From assembly GCA_902462015.1 (NCBI GenBank), contig CABPZV010000006.1:1-30821 (forward strand): a stretch of DNA of 30,821 nt, in the 5' to 3' direction. A program made the position numbers and the translations under genes. The notes beneath the pieces were generated by a model. It was not told the DNA's origin. It worked only from the letters and a program-made list of their open reading frames with translations, and searched no databases. Positions 9,009 to 17,561 of the stretch are shown here, one piece after another (position 1 is the stretch's first letter; each line of letters opens with the position of its first letter). Origin of the DNA: an uncultured Eubacteriales bacterium (lineage in GTDB: Bacteria > Bacillota > Clostridia > Oscillospirales > CAG-272).

Positions 9009-9037
9009 AGTATATATAATCAGTATAAAATCATCAA
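9009..9037 (-). promoter_or_regulatory. Promoter of the propeller-cvpA-clpE-P-ATPase operon
   Basis: On the minus strand, -35 TTGATG (9032-9037) and -10 TATACT (9009-9014) are 17 bases apart. They lie in the 130-base gap between the truA stop and the TTG start at 8917. This leaves a leader of about 85 bases. The site separates the four-gene set from the upstream ecf-truA genes, although read-through is possible because no terminator is visible after truA. Confidence 0.6.
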
Positions 9038-9047
9038 TAAATTTAAG

Positions 9048-9788
9048 TTAATAAAATACCCTGTTTAAATAAAGACCGCATGACGGTGCTGTTGCTCCCG
9101 CTTTTTTACGGCTGCATGCTCTGACAATTTCTGAAACTTCCTCAGGGGTGATTTTTCCGGTCCCGACTTCTATAAGCGTACCGGCCATGATTCTGACCAT
9201 GTTATAGAGAAAACCGCTGCCGGCAATCGTAAATAAAACCTTATCGCCTTCTCTTTCTGCCTTTGCCGTATCAATCCTCCTAACAGTGTCTGTAATTTTA
9301 GATCCGGATGACATGAAAGATGCAAAATTATGCTTTCCCAAAAAACAGTGCGCAGCTTCATTCATTAAACTAACATCGAGTGGCTTCGGGTAAAACATAG
9401 CCCGTCCTGTAAGAAAAGGGTTTTTAACTGCTCCGTTCCAAATAAGATATATATATTCTTTACCGGTTGAATTATATCTTGGATGAAAGTCATCCGAGAC
9501 TTTACATGCACTGTAAACTGATATATCGTCTGGTAAAAGTCTGCTGAGAACAACAGGAATTTTTTCTGCAGGAATGTTTATCTTTGTTTTATCAAATTCT
9601 ATTGTGCAGCAAAACATATTTGCGTGTACTCCGCTGTCGGTCCGGCTGCACCCGGTAACAGGATACCTTTTTCCAAATGCTGTCTCGACTGCATCCTGCA
9701 GTGTTTTTTGTACGGTTGTCTTGTCTTTCTGTACCTGCCAGCCGCTGTATGCAGTTCCGAGATAAGAAATTTTCAGAAGCAGTTTCAC
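9048..9788 (-). CDS. truA: tRNA pseudouridine(38-40) synthase TruA
   Basis: TruA converts uridines 38-40 of the tRNA anticodon arm to pseudouridine. The 246-residue length is normal for the family. The N-terminal strand KISYLGTAYSGWQVQ and the catalytic motif SRTDSGVHA are intact, with the nucleophilic Asp at residue 51. The later FLYNMVRIMAGTLIEVG motif is also present. The start is GTG, with AAGGGA about 9 bases upstream. The gene follows ecfT by about 70 bases, the usual Firmicutes order ecfA1-ecfA2-ecfT-truA. The ribosomal genes rplM and rpsI that often follow are absent here. Confidence 0.97.
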   Translation of the reverse strand: MKLLLKISYLGTAYSGWQVQKDKTTVQKTLQDAVETAFGKRYPVTGCSRTDSGVHANMFCCTIEFDKTKINIPAEKIPVVLSRLLPDDISVYSACKVSDDFHPRYNSTGKEYIYLIWNGAVKNPFLTGRAMFYPKPLDVSLMNEAAHCFLGKHNFASFMSSGSKITDTVRRIDTAKAEREGDKVLFTIAGSGFLYNMVRIMAGTLIEVGTGKITPEEVSEIVRACSRKKAGATAPSCGLYLNRVFY

Positions 9789-9857
9789 ATCACTATATCC
9801 CTTTCGTATATATTCATAATTTTACAAGGCTTCGGTCTTGCGAAAATCAAATTTTGT

Positions 9858-10688
9858 CTAAAGCTGAACTGCCTGATAAATCGGGAAGTAATTGCCTGCT
9901 AAAACCACCAGAACACAAAACATGACGAATATAGTTAAAACAGCATAGTCGGCAAAGACAGGCTTTGTATTATTCATTCTTGTACGGCCGTCTCCGCCGT
10001 GATAGCAGCGGCATTCCATTGCTGTGGCGAGATCTCCGGCGCGTCTGACCGCTGACAAAAAAAGCGGAATCAGCACCGGGATTAATGCCTTGGCTCTATT
10101 GATAATACTTCCATGCGAAAAGTCGACTCCTCGAGCTCTTTGAGCATTCATAATTCGGTCTGTCTCTTCTATAAGAGTGGGAACAAATCTGAGCGCAATC
10201 GTCATCATCATAGCAAAGTCATGAACCGGAACATGAAGATATTTTAGCGGAGATAAAAGCTTTTCAATGCCGTCTGTCAAGGCGGTTGGAGAGGTGGTAT
10301 AAGTTAAAATCAGGCTTGTTCCTGTAAGCAAAGCGGCGATTCGAAGTGTTACAAGCAGAGCAATCAAAAGCCCTTCCGCGTATATATGTATAAAGCCTAT
10401 TTCCAAAAGAAGATGATCTCCCTTTGACCAAAATATATTTACTATAACTGTAAAGATAATTATGTAAAGAAGAGGCTTCATCCCTTTAGCAATTGTCTTA
10501 AAGGATATTTTACTTATAAAAATCAGCGTCAGTGTAAATGCCGTAATCAACAAAAAACCGCTGATACTGTCCGCCAGAAAAATTCCGACAATATATATAA
10601 TAGCGATGATAATTTTGATTCGCGGGTCAAGTCTGTGCAGAATGGATGTTCCGGGAAAGAACTGACCGAGCGTAATATCTGATAGCAT
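9858..10688 (-). CDS. ecfT: ECF transporter transmembrane subunit EcfT
   Basis: EcfT couples the two ATPases to a substrate-binding S component in energy-coupling-factor vitamin and metal importers. The 276-residue protein starts with the family motif GTSILHRLDPRIKI. It has about five TM helices and ends with the coupling-helix signatures AQRARGVDF and SAVRRAGDLATAMECR (family form A-R-G), with Cys for Ala and Cys for Gly in the second motif (ECRCY). No S component is in the window, as expected for a group II ECF module shared by scattered S subunits. The upstream SD is GAGG. It is the third gene after ecfA1 and ecfA2. Confidence 0.93.
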   Translation of the reverse strand: MLSDITLGQFFPGTSILHRLDPRIKIIIAIIYIVGIFLADSISGFLLITAFTLTLIFISKISFKTIAKGMKPLLYIIIFTVIVNIFWSKGDHLLLEIGFIHIYAEGLLIALLVTLRIAALLTGTSLILTYTTSPTALTDGIEKLLSPLKYLHVPVHDFAMMMTIALRFVPTLIEETDRIMNAQRARGVDFSHGSIINRAKALIPVLIPLFLSAVRRAGDLATAMECRCYHGGDGRTRMNNTKPVFADYAVLTIFVMFCVLVVLAGNYFPIYQAVQL

Positions 10689-10735
10689 ATTAGATTATAA
10701 CCTCATTATTAAAATCAAATTTAAATAATAAACAT

Positions 10736-11599
10736 TCACCTTTTGTTTTTGGAACGATAAATACGCATGATCTCGTCCTTCGCTTCATCAACCGTGAAAA
10801 TACCTTCTTTTACTGGGATGCCGGCATTGCGCAGTTTATCCATAACGCGAGTAATCTGAGGTATATCGAGACCAACAGAAATAAGTGAGGATGCATCGCT
10901 GAAAATTTCTTTGCAGCTTCCTTCATTATATAGCTTTGCACGGTTCATCACTACAATTCTGTCAGCATATCTGGCCATATCCTCCATGCTGTGACTTACG
11001 ATTATAACAGTAGATCTCCTCTCGCGCTGATAAGAACGCACTCCTCCGAGAATTTCTTCTCGCCCCATAGGGTCAAGTCCTGCGGCAGGTTCATCAAGAA
11101 TCAGCACTTCCGGCTCCATTGCAATAATTCCCGCAATAGCTGCTCTTCGTTTCTGACCGCCGGATAGATCAAACGGAGATTTTTCAAGCATGTCCTCGCC
11201 TATTCCGACAAATTTTATTGCCGCGCATACCCGTTTCCGTATCTCATTTTCGTCAAGTCCCATGTTCTTCGGCCCGAACGCTATGTCTTTATATACCGTT
11301 TCCTCAAAAAGCTGATACTCCGGATATTGAAATACAAGGCCTACCCTAAAACGCACTGACCGGATTTCTTTCGGATTTTCCCATATGTCATGTCCGTCAA
11401 GCAGAACTTGTCCGCCTGAGGGTTTAAGGAGTCCGTTGGCGAGTTGTACAAGCGTGGATTTTCCCGAGCCGGTATGTCCTATAAGCCCGGTGATACAGCC
11501 GCCCTTAAATGATACGCTCACATCGTCAAGCGCTTTCTTCTCAAAGGGAGTACCGGCGCTGTAAGTATACGATATGTTTTTAAACTCAAGTCCTGTCAT
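10736..11599 (-). CDS. ecfA2: ECF transporter ATP-binding subunit EcfA2
   Basis: This ABC ATPase of the energy-coupling factor has Walker A GHTGSGKST near residue 43, Q-loop VFQYPEYQLFEETVYKDIAFG, signature LSGGQKRRAAIAG, Walker B VLILDEPAAGLDP and an H-loop (SHSMED). YPEYQLF in the Q-loop and the KRRAAIAG signature are typical of EcfA2 rather than EcfA1. I place the start at the ATG at 11599, because AAGGA lies six bases upstream. An in-frame TTG two codons earlier would abut the SD. A small GAGTG/CACTC palindrome lies in the gap to ecfA1. Confidence 0.95.
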   Translation of the reverse strand: MTGLEFKNISYTYSAGTPFEKKALDDVSVSFKGGCITGLIGHTGSGKSTLVQLANGLLKPSGGQVLLDGHDIWENPKEIRSVRFRVGLVFQYPEYQLFEETVYKDIAFGPKNMGLDENEIRKRVCAAIKFVGIGEDMLEKSPFDLSGGQKRRAAIAGIIAMEPEVLILDEPAAGLDPMGREEILGGVRSYQRERRSTVIIVSHSMEDMARYADRIVVMNRAKLYNEGSCKEIFSDASSLISVGLDIPQITRVMDKLRNAGIPVKEGIFTVDEAKDEIMRIYRSKNKR

Positions 11600-11643
11600 A
11601 ACCAATCCTTACGCCTTTCGGAGTGTGATCACTCTATATGTGG

Positions 11644-12543
11644 TTATGATATTCTGTCTTCTGTCAGAATATCAGCAATTACTTGCGCTCCGTCATTCTC
11701 AAAGATAATATCGTCCGGAAGAGGACGGCTGTGTGCACCGAAGCCTGATTTTTTCAGCTCGAATATAAGTTCTGTGACCTGCGGAACATCAAGTCCGATT
11801 CTCTGAAGCTCTTCAACATTAGAAAATACCTTTTTAGGTTCATCATCGAGAAATACTGTGCCGTCATTTATGACAATAACGCGGTCTGCTTCAATAGCTT
11901 CATTCATGTTGTGCGTTATATGAATGACAGTGATTCCGTGCTCTCTGTTAAGTTTTCGTATAGTACGCATTACTTCGTTGCGTCCTGCCGGATCAAGCAT
12001 TGCGGTAGCTTCATCAAAGATTATGCATCTTGGCATCATAGCAATAACTCCGGCAATCGCAACCCGCTGCTTTTGTCCGCCGGACAGCTGATGAGGAGAA
12101 TGACGCGCAAATTCTGTCATTGCCACGGTTTTAAGCGCATTGTCGACCCTTTCCCTTATTTCTGCAGGAGGTATTCCCATATTTTCGGGCCCAAAGGCGA
12201 CATCTTCTTCAACTATAGTTGCAACGAGCTGATTATCGGGGTTCTGGAATACCATTCCAATGTCCCGGCGCAGCTCCATGATATCCTCTTCGGTAAGCTC
12301 TCCGTCTGTAATGTCTCTGCCGTCTATGCAGATTTTTCCGCTGTCCGGAGTCAGAATCATATTTAAAAGTTTTGCAAACGTCGATTTTCCGGAGCCATTA
12401 TGCCCGAGTACTGCTACAAAAGCTCCCTCTTCAATGTCAACACTAATGCCACGGATTATCGGAACTCTTTCCGTATCTTCATCTTCGCTATAAGAAAACC
12501 ATAGATTTTCCGTATGTATAAACGGTACTCCTTTATTGCTCAA
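11644..12543 (-). CDS. ecfA1: ECF transporter ATP-binding subunit EcfA1
   Basis: This is the partner ABC ATPase of the ECF module. Walker A GHNGSGKST starts near residue 47, with Q-loop VFQNPDNQLVATIVEEDVAFG, signature LSGGQKQRVAIAG, Walker B CIIFDEATAMLDP and H-loop ITHNMNEA. The FQNPDNQ motif is typical of EcfA1. The start is TTG, with AGGAGA seven bases upstream. The gene follows the RlmI-like methyltransferase by 42 bases and precedes ecfA2, so it is probably co-transcribed with both. Confidence 0.95.
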   Translation of the reverse strand: MSNKGVPFIHTENLWFSYSEDEDTERVPIIRGISVDIEEGAFVAVLGHNGSGKSTFAKLLNMILTPDSGKICIDGRDITDGELTEEDIMELRRDIGMVFQNPDNQLVATIVEEDVAFGPENMGIPPAEIRERVDNALKTVAMTEFARHSPHQLSGGQKQRVAIAGVIAMMPRCIIFDEATAMLDPAGRNEVMRTIRKLNREHGITVIHITHNMNEAIEADRVIVINDGTVFLDDEPKKVFSNVEELQRIGLDVPQVTELIFELKKSGFGAHSRPLPDDIIFENDGAQVIADILTEDRIS

Positions 12544-12585
12544 TTTTATTTCTCCTGAGATTTATATCATAACTCAACGTATAGT

Positions 12586-13473
12586 TTAATCCTTTTGCCA
12601 CCGAACAGCAGAACCGCAGGGAAGCATAAGCTTTGTTTCTGTGACCGGAAGACCGAGCTCGTCAGCTTCGGATATTCCGCCGCTAAGCTTATCAGTCGTA
12701 TCAATTATATATTTTATAACAGACGGGGAAAGTCCCGTTGTATATGAATTTACCAGAAAAAACAGCGGATCACTTGACAGAACTTCGGCAGCGAGCTTAA
12801 TAAAGCAGTCTATATTATCCTCGAGTTTCCACACTTCTCCGGACGGTCCCCTGCCATATGACGGCGGATCCATAATCACGGCATCGTACCGGTTTCCGCG
12901 CCTGATTTCCCGTTCTACGAATTTTTTGCAATCATCGACAAGGTATCTTATGGGGGAGGCTTCAAGTCCGCTGAGTCTTGCGTTTTCCTTTGCCTGCATT
13001 ACCATTCCGCGCGAGGCATCAACATGGCAAACCGAGGCTCCAGCTGCTGCCGCTGCCGCTGTTGCAGCACCAGTATATGCAAAAAGATTCAGAACTTTGA
13101 CATTTTTACCGGTTTCTGTCCTTTTGTGAATCAGCTTTGTAAACCATTCCCAGTTTGAAGCTTGTTCCGGAAAAAGTCCGGTATGCTTAAATCCTGTTGG
13201 TTTTATCACAAATGTAAGCTTTTTACCGATTTCCAGTTCATATGAAATATGCCATTCCTGTTTAAGCTTGCCGCGGTTTTTCCATCCTCCTCCGCCGGAA
13301 GAAGATCTTTTATAAATACCGTCAGCCTTATTCCACATAGAATTTTTACGGCAATTCTTCCACACAACCTGAGGATCCGGTCTGACAAGGGTGCAACTTC
13401 CCCAACGTTCAAGACGTTCGCCGTCAGACGTGTCTAACAGCTCATATTCCTTCCATTTGTCAGATTTCCACAT
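12586..13473 (-). CDS. RlmI/RlmK-type class I SAM-dependent rRNA methyltransferase
   Basis: The 295-residue protein belongs to the COG1092-like group of 5-methylcytosine rRNA methyltransferases. The AdoMet-binding motif I is VLNLFAYTGAATAAAAAAGA and the acidic strand-2 end reads VCHVDASRGM. The catalytic motif IV is MDPPSYGRG, and a later LFFLVNSYTTGLS matches the family's final strand. It lacks the N-terminal PUA domain of E. coli RlmI. The target base is not predictable from sequence alone. It lies between ruvB and ecfA1, likely in the same minus-strand transcript since no terminator is visible. Confidence 0.85.
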   Translation of the reverse strand: MWKSDKWKEYELLDTSDGERLERWGSCTLVRPDPQVVWKNCRKNSMWNKADGIYKRSSSGGGGWKNRGKLKQEWHISYELEIGKKLTFVIKPTGFKHTGLFPEQASNWEWFTKLIHKRTETGKNVKVLNLFAYTGAATAAAAAAGASVCHVDASRGMVMQAKENARLSGLEASPIRYLVDDCKKFVEREIRRGNRYDAVIMDPPSYGRGPSGEVWKLEDNIDCFIKLAAEVLSSDPLFFLVNSYTTGLSPSVIKYIIDTTDKLSGGISEADELGLPVTETKLMLPCGSAVRWQKD

Positions 13474-13581
13474 CTTATTTATATTTTCATACCTTTCAAG
13501 AGAAATTCAATAAAATTCATTCTGCGATACGGGTGTTTTGCTCAGAGATTTATACTGTCAGCAGCTTTTTGCTGTTCCGGA

Positions 13582-14697
13582 TTAAATGTCCGAGCCGTCA
13601 TTTTCTTCAAAAAGTCCTATTTGCTGGCTGTCAGAAGCTGCTTCCGTGATGCCGCGGCATTCTAAACCGAGATGCTCACAGGCAAGACGTGTGACACAGC
13701 GTCCGCGCGGTGTCCGGGAGAGAAAGCCTATCTGCATTAGATAAGGCTCATATACATCCTCTATTGTAACTGCCTCCTCACCTATTGACGCCGCTAATGT
13801 GTCTAGTCCTACCGGACCTCCGCCGTAAAGTCTAATAATCGTTTCAAGCATCCTGCGGTCGATATTGTCAAGTCCTTTTTCATCTATTTCAAGCATTTTA
13901 AGCGCATAGTCGGCAATCTCTCCGTCGATGATACCCTGACCCTTTACCTGGGCAAAATCACGGATTCTTTTCAAAAGACGGTTTGCGATACGCGGAGTTC
14001 CGCGTGAGCGCGCAGCAATTTCGGCTGCGCCGGCGCCGTCAATTGAAATTCCCAGAAGCTGAGCATTTCGCTTTATTATTTTACCGAGTTCGTCTGGAGT
14101 ATAAAGTTCGAGCTTAAGTAGCACGCCAAAACGATCACGGAGAGGCGTTGAAAGCTGCCCTGCACGTGTAGTCGCTCCCACAAGTGTAAAATGAGGCAAA
14201 TCTATTCGGATACTTCTTGCAGCTGGACCCTTTCCGATAATGATATCGAGTGAAAAATCTTCCATAGCCGGATAGAGAATTTCCTCTACCGAGCGCTGTA
14301 GTCTATGAATTTCATCTATGAAAAGAATATCACCGTTTGATAAATTTGTAAGGAGAGCCGCAAGATCCCCTTGCTTTTCAATAGCGGGTCCGGATGTTAT
14401 ACGCAAATTTGATCCAAGCTCATTGGCAATTATGCCTGCAAGAGTAGTTTTTCCGAGTCCTGGAGGCCCGTACAAAAGCACATGATCAAGCGAATCGCCC
14501 CGCTGCTTTGCAGCTTCGATGTAAATTTTTAGATTTTCTTTGGCCTTTATTTGACCAATGTAATCTCCGAGCTGTTTTGGACGGAGGGATACATCTGTGT
14601 CATGGTCTTCCACAGCTTCTTCGGCACTTACAACACGGTTTTGCATCTCATATTCATCATATCCGGCAAAGTCTTGTCCTGTAAAGTTTTCAATCAT
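13582..14697 (-). CDS. ruvB: Holliday junction branch-migration motor RuvB
   Basis: This is the AAA+ hexameric motor that acts with RuvA on Holliday junctions. Walker A GPPGLGKT (77-84), Walker B ILFIDEIHRL (DEIH at 128-131), sensor GATTRAGQLSTPLRDRFG and the C-terminal winged-helix IGFLSRTPRGR are all present. The N-terminus is about 25 residues longer than usual. The ATG is supported by AAGGA seven bases upstream. The C-terminal tail carries QIGLF (359-363), which resembles the QLxLF peptide that binds the replication sliding clamp. The gene is preceded by ruvC, ruvA and a 32-codon small ORF. Confidence 0.97.
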   Translation of the reverse strand: MIENFTGQDFAGYDEYEMQNRVVSAEEAVEDHDTDVSLRPKQLGDYIGQIKAKENLKIYIEAAKQRGDSLDHVLLYGPPGLGKTTLAGIIANELGSNLRITSGPAIEKQGDLAALLTNLSNGDILFIDEIHRLQRSVEEILYPAMEDFSLDIIIGKGPAARSIRIDLPHFTLVGATTRAGQLSTPLRDRFGVLLKLELYTPDELGKIIKRNAQLLGISIDGAGAAEIAARSRGTPRIANRLLKRIRDFAQVKGQGIIDGEIADYALKMLEIDEKGLDNIDRRMLETIIRLYGGGPVGLDTLAASIGEEAVTIEDVYEPYLMQIGFLSRTPRGRCVTRLACEHLGLECRGITEAASDSQQIGLFEENDGSDI

Positions 14698-14732
14698 TTA
14701 AAATTCCTTGATTTCTTTCAGTTTTTACTGTA

Positions 14733-14831
14733 TTAAACCATAAGCTTCTTAATCGCTCGCAATGTTTCGAGTTTTTGCATCGCAAAGTCGTCGCTTTTAT
14801 CGGCGAAACGAAACTTGCTGCCATGTTTCAT
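14733..14831 (-). CDS. Unrecognised 32-residue small protein between ruvA and ruvB
   Basis: A short reading frame starts with an ATG overlapping the ruvA stop (ATGA) and ends 35 bases before ruvB. Its product is Lys/Arg-rich and partly helical (FRFADKSDDFAMQKLETLRA, then IKKLMV). The stop-start overlap is the classic layout for translational coupling and would fill most of an otherwise odd 130-base gap inside ruvCAB. I do not recognise a family. It may be a real small protein or a chance frame; no separate SD is needed if it is coupled to ruvA. Confidence 0.4.
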   Translation of the reverse strand: MKHGSKFRFADKSDDFAMQKLETLRAIKKLMV

Positions 14832-15442
14832 TTCATGAGCTTTTTTAGCGCTGCCTTTATCACTTCTTCAAGTGAAAGAGAACGCATGTCTATTCCGTGA
14901 AGCGAATCTGCAATTTCTGTACGGCTGTAGCCGAGCACAAGAAGCGTATTTTCCGCATCAGAGAGCTTGTCCGGATCTGTAATATTAGCCCCGGCATAGA
15001 GGTTATCGTGATTCTCAGCGGGCGATAATGCTTCCCTGGCGATTTTGTCCTTTAGCTCCAACAGAATTCGTTCTGCTATTTTTCTTCCGATTCCCGGAGC
15101 TCTTGTGAGTGGTTTATAATCTCCGGATACTACCGCAGTTCCAAGCTCAGCAGGAGACATCTGTGTCAGAATTGAAATTGCCGCTTTTGGTCCTACCCCG
15201 GAAACCGAGATCAGACGCTTAAACATATCAAGCTCACTTTTAGAATAAAATCCAAAAAGTTCAAGCGCGTCCTCCCGGACAGAAAGGTATGTAAAAAGGC
15301 TGACATTTTCCATATCGGCTTTTTCCGCCGTATATTCTAAGGTTTTTCCGCTTACCGTGAGGCGGTATCCGATTCCCCCGGTCTCGATTACAATCGTTCC
15401 CGGCTCAGTAAGAATTACCTTGCCTGTAATTGAGTAAAACAT
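14828..15442 (-). CDS. ruvA: Holliday junction DNA-binding subunit RuvA
   Basis: RuvA binds four-way junctions and loads RuvB. The 204-residue protein has the N-terminal OB fold beginning MFYSITGKV. Two helix-hairpin-helix motifs follow (LISVSGVGPKAAISIL and RAPGIGRKIAERILLELKDK). A C-terminal RuvB-contacting helical domain (LLVLGYSRTEIADSL) completes the normal architecture. It follows ruvC by 35 bases, and its stop overlaps the start of a small ORF. Confidence 0.97.
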   Translation of the reverse strand: MFYSITGKVILTEPGTIVIETGGIGYRLTVSGKTLEYTAEKADMENVSLFTYLSVREDALELFGFYSKSELDMFKRLISVSGVGPKAAISILTQMSPAELGTAVVSGDYKPLTRAPGIGRKIAERILLELKDKIAREALSPAENHDNLYAGANITDPDKLSDAENTLLVLGYSRTEIADSLHGIDMRSLSLEEVIKAALKKLMK

Positions 15443-15477
15443 TAAAGGACTATCCCCTTTTAATTTTGAATTAACGT

Positions 15478-15978
15478 CTATTTAATATTATAATATTCCC
15501 TTAGCCTGCTTCCGCCGGTATGAGCATGACAAACTGCAATTGCGAGTGCATCGGCGGTATCATCGGGTTTAGGAGTCTCCTTAAGTCCCAAAATCATTTT
15601 TGTCATTTCGATTATCTGTTTTTTTTCCGCTCTGCCGTATCCGACTACTGCCTGCTTTACCTGAAGCGGGGTATATTCATATATGCTTATTCCTTTTTGC
15701 TTTGCGCAAAGTAATATAACTCCGCGTGCTTCGGCAACAGTTATAACAGTTTTCTGATTGGTATTAAAGAAAAGTTCTTCGACTGCCATGTCAGTGGGAC
15801 GGTACATTTCGATTATCCGATTAAGGTCAGAATATATTGTATAAATACGATTTTCAACAGGAGTGTGCGCCGGGGTCTGAATGGAGCCGTATGCAATTGT
15901 AGTAAAGGCAGAATTTTTGTATTCAATTATACCATATCCGACAATTGCCAGTCCTGGATCGATGCCGAGAATTACCAT
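15478..15978 (-). CDS. ruvC: Holliday junction resolvase RuvC
   Basis: RuvC cuts Holliday junctions symmetrically. The 166-residue protein keeps the RNase H-fold acidic catalytic residues: Asp7 in GIDPGL, Glu67 in VEELFF, and the Asp pair around 140 and 143 in KPDDTADALAIA. AAAGGTGGG lies about 10 bases before the ATG. It is the first gene of the ruvC-ruvA-ruvB set, behind a consensus promoter at 16113-16141. Confidence 0.97.
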   Translation of the reverse strand: MVILGIDPGLAIVGYGIIEYKNSAFTTIAYGSIQTPAHTPVENRIYTIYSDLNRIIEMYRPTDMAVEELFFNTNQKTVITVAEARGVILLCAKQKGISIYEYTPLQVKQAVVGYGRAEKKQIIEMTKMILGLKETPKPDDTADALAIAVCHAHTGGSRLREYYNIK

Positions 15979-16112
15979 ACTTCAGTATCCCACCTTTTTC
16001 GCAAGTCAGCATACTTTTTACCGAAAAATAGTACATAATAAAATATTTGCGGTGTAAATTAATATTTTGCAACGTTTTTTTGCAGATTGCTGAATATAAA
16101 TAAAATCATAAT

Positions 16113-16141
16113 ATTATATCACATGTATACATCTTTGTCAA
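16113..16141 (-). promoter_or_regulatory. Promoter of the ruvCAB operon
   Basis: On the minus strand there is a perfect -35 TTGACA (16136-16141) and a perfect -10 TATAAT (16113-16118) with a 17-base spacer. The predicted start near 16106 leaves a leader of about 128 bases before ruvC. I saw no SOS (LexA/DinR GAAC-N4-GTTC type) box here, so damage control of ruv is not supported by this reading. The rest of the 307-base gap 15979-16285 is AT-rich without further recognisable content. Confidence 0.8.
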
Positions 16142-16285
16142 AATCCATTTTGTAAATAATATTACGAATATTGATTTTTATACTGATTAAAATATTTACC
16201 GGTTAGAACTGTCTGACTATATCTTGAATGCGTAATTGCAACACTAAATTTCGAAAATCTGTACATAAGAGAAGTAGAAAATGTA

Positions 16286-17413
16286 TTAGTTTATGCTGAT
16301 TGCGACACCGTTTACCTCGACTCCATCATCTGCCCGGATAAGTATATATTTGACTCCGTCGATAACTTCAGTTTTTACAAGGTCGCTTCGTTCAGGATTC
16401 ACTTTAACAGTTACATCCGGAGTTTTAACCTCAAGCTGTTTTGCAGAAATAATGTTCTGAGGGCAAATGCGTGCGTGCTTGCCAAAAGCTTCTTCGAATT
16501 TATCTTCGAATGAATTGATTTTATCCTCCGGAACATTACATTCATTAAGTAAATTATGCATCGTACTCTTTGAAATCATCAGCGGTTCTTCCGCTTTGCT
16601 TTCTCGGTTTTCTTCAAGTAAATCACATACGCGGTCACGGATTCCGGATACAACGCCGTAGCTGCAGTCGTCAGCTATAGTTTCCTGTAGAATGGAGTCG
16701 AAAATATCTTTCTGCTCGGCTGCAGGGATAGGGGCCGGACAGCCCATTATACCATCTGTAAATTCACTTCGGCTCTCGGAAATATTCCTTGTATAGCACA
16801 ATGCGTTATAGATATTGGCGGTTCGGTTATCAAATGACGGAAACATAAAACCGAGTTCCGGAGCAGCAATGACTGAATTTGCAGCTATATTTTTAAATAC
16901 GTTGTCATTTGCATAATAACTTAGAGCAGGTTTTGTCAGCTTTATAGGGCATATACTGCAAAGAATATAAGAAAATACGGTTGACGACTCGTCCGCTTTA
17001 CGTCCGTCTTTTGTATAGGAAAATGCATCATATCTATCATAGGCAAGCAGGATGAGGTAACTGCTCTCAAACTTTACAGAATTTATTATTCTTTCGTACA
17101 GTCCGTTTACTGCCTCTTCGGAATCTAAAGCGCTGTCTCTAAGCTCCATCAGCCGGGCGTGTTCTTCACCTTCGAGTACTTGCTGATTTGAAAATTCAAT
17201 ATCAATCAGATTTTTTCCTACGCTTCCAGAAAGCGTCTTTTTTAGAAGGACAAGCAATTCTTCTGCTTCATCCTCGGTCATTAAACCAATAGACTGGTCA
17301 AATCTCGATATAATTTCTTGCCTGTCATTTACATAACAGCCGCGGACACGCGATATGCTGCTTTTCTCAGTTTTATATCTGCGTCTTATTTCCGCAATTT
17401 CCTTGTCTGTCAT
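16286..17413 (-). CDS. DUF4317 family protein, function unknown
   Basis: The protein of about 375 residues begins MTDKEIAEIRRRYK and contains RGCYVNDRQEII, FESSYLILLAYDRYD and LGFMFPSFDNRTANI. I recognise this as the Firmicutes family DUF4317. No enzymatic motif, signal peptide or TM helix is apparent, so it is probably cytoplasmic. I place the start at the ATG at 17413, preceded by AAAGGTGG. An upstream in-frame GTG four codons earlier overlaps that SD. The gene stands alone between the zinc-ribbon protein and ruvC. Confidence 0.8.
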   Translation of the reverse strand: MTDKEIAEIRRRYKTEKSSISRVRGCYVNDRQEIISRFDQSIGLMTEDEAEELLVLLKKTLSGSVGKNLIDIEFSNQQVLEGEEHARLMELRDSALDSEEAVNGLYERIINSVKFESSYLILLAYDRYDAFSYTKDGRKADESSTVFSYILCSICPIKLTKPALSYYANDNVFKNIAANSVIAAPELGFMFPSFDNRTANIYNALCYTRNISESRSEFTDGIMGCPAPIPAAEQKDIFDSILQETIADDCSYGVVSGIRDRVCDLLEENRESKAEEPLMISKSTMHNLLNECNVPEDKINSFEDKFEEAFGKHARICPQNIISAKQLEVKTPDVTVKVNPERSDLVKTEVIDGVKYILIRADDGVEVNGVAISIN

Positions 17414-17561
17414 TCTTATGACCACCTTTCGTATTAATAAAAGTGTTTTTAGCTTTGCTAAGGCTATGAGTCTGAAAAAAGTTATATATTTCTACCATGA
17501 CGGTTTGCAGTCCGAAACTTTATTTATATTTTTTTATAATAAAATACTGATACAATTACCA

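Noticed and set aside
11621..11634. GAGTG-TGAT-CACTC palindrome between ecfA1 and ecfA2
   Set aside because: Five base pairs only. Too short to call an operator or structure with confidence.
15979..16112. TTTTTCG/CGAAAAA repeat near the ruvC SD as a translational switch
   Set aside because: The pairing is mostly A-U with a 20-base loop, and such matches are expected by chance in this AT-rich leader.
15979..16285. SOS (LexA) box upstream of ruvCAB
   Set aside because: I looked for a GAAC-N4-GTTC-type site around the promoter and found none.
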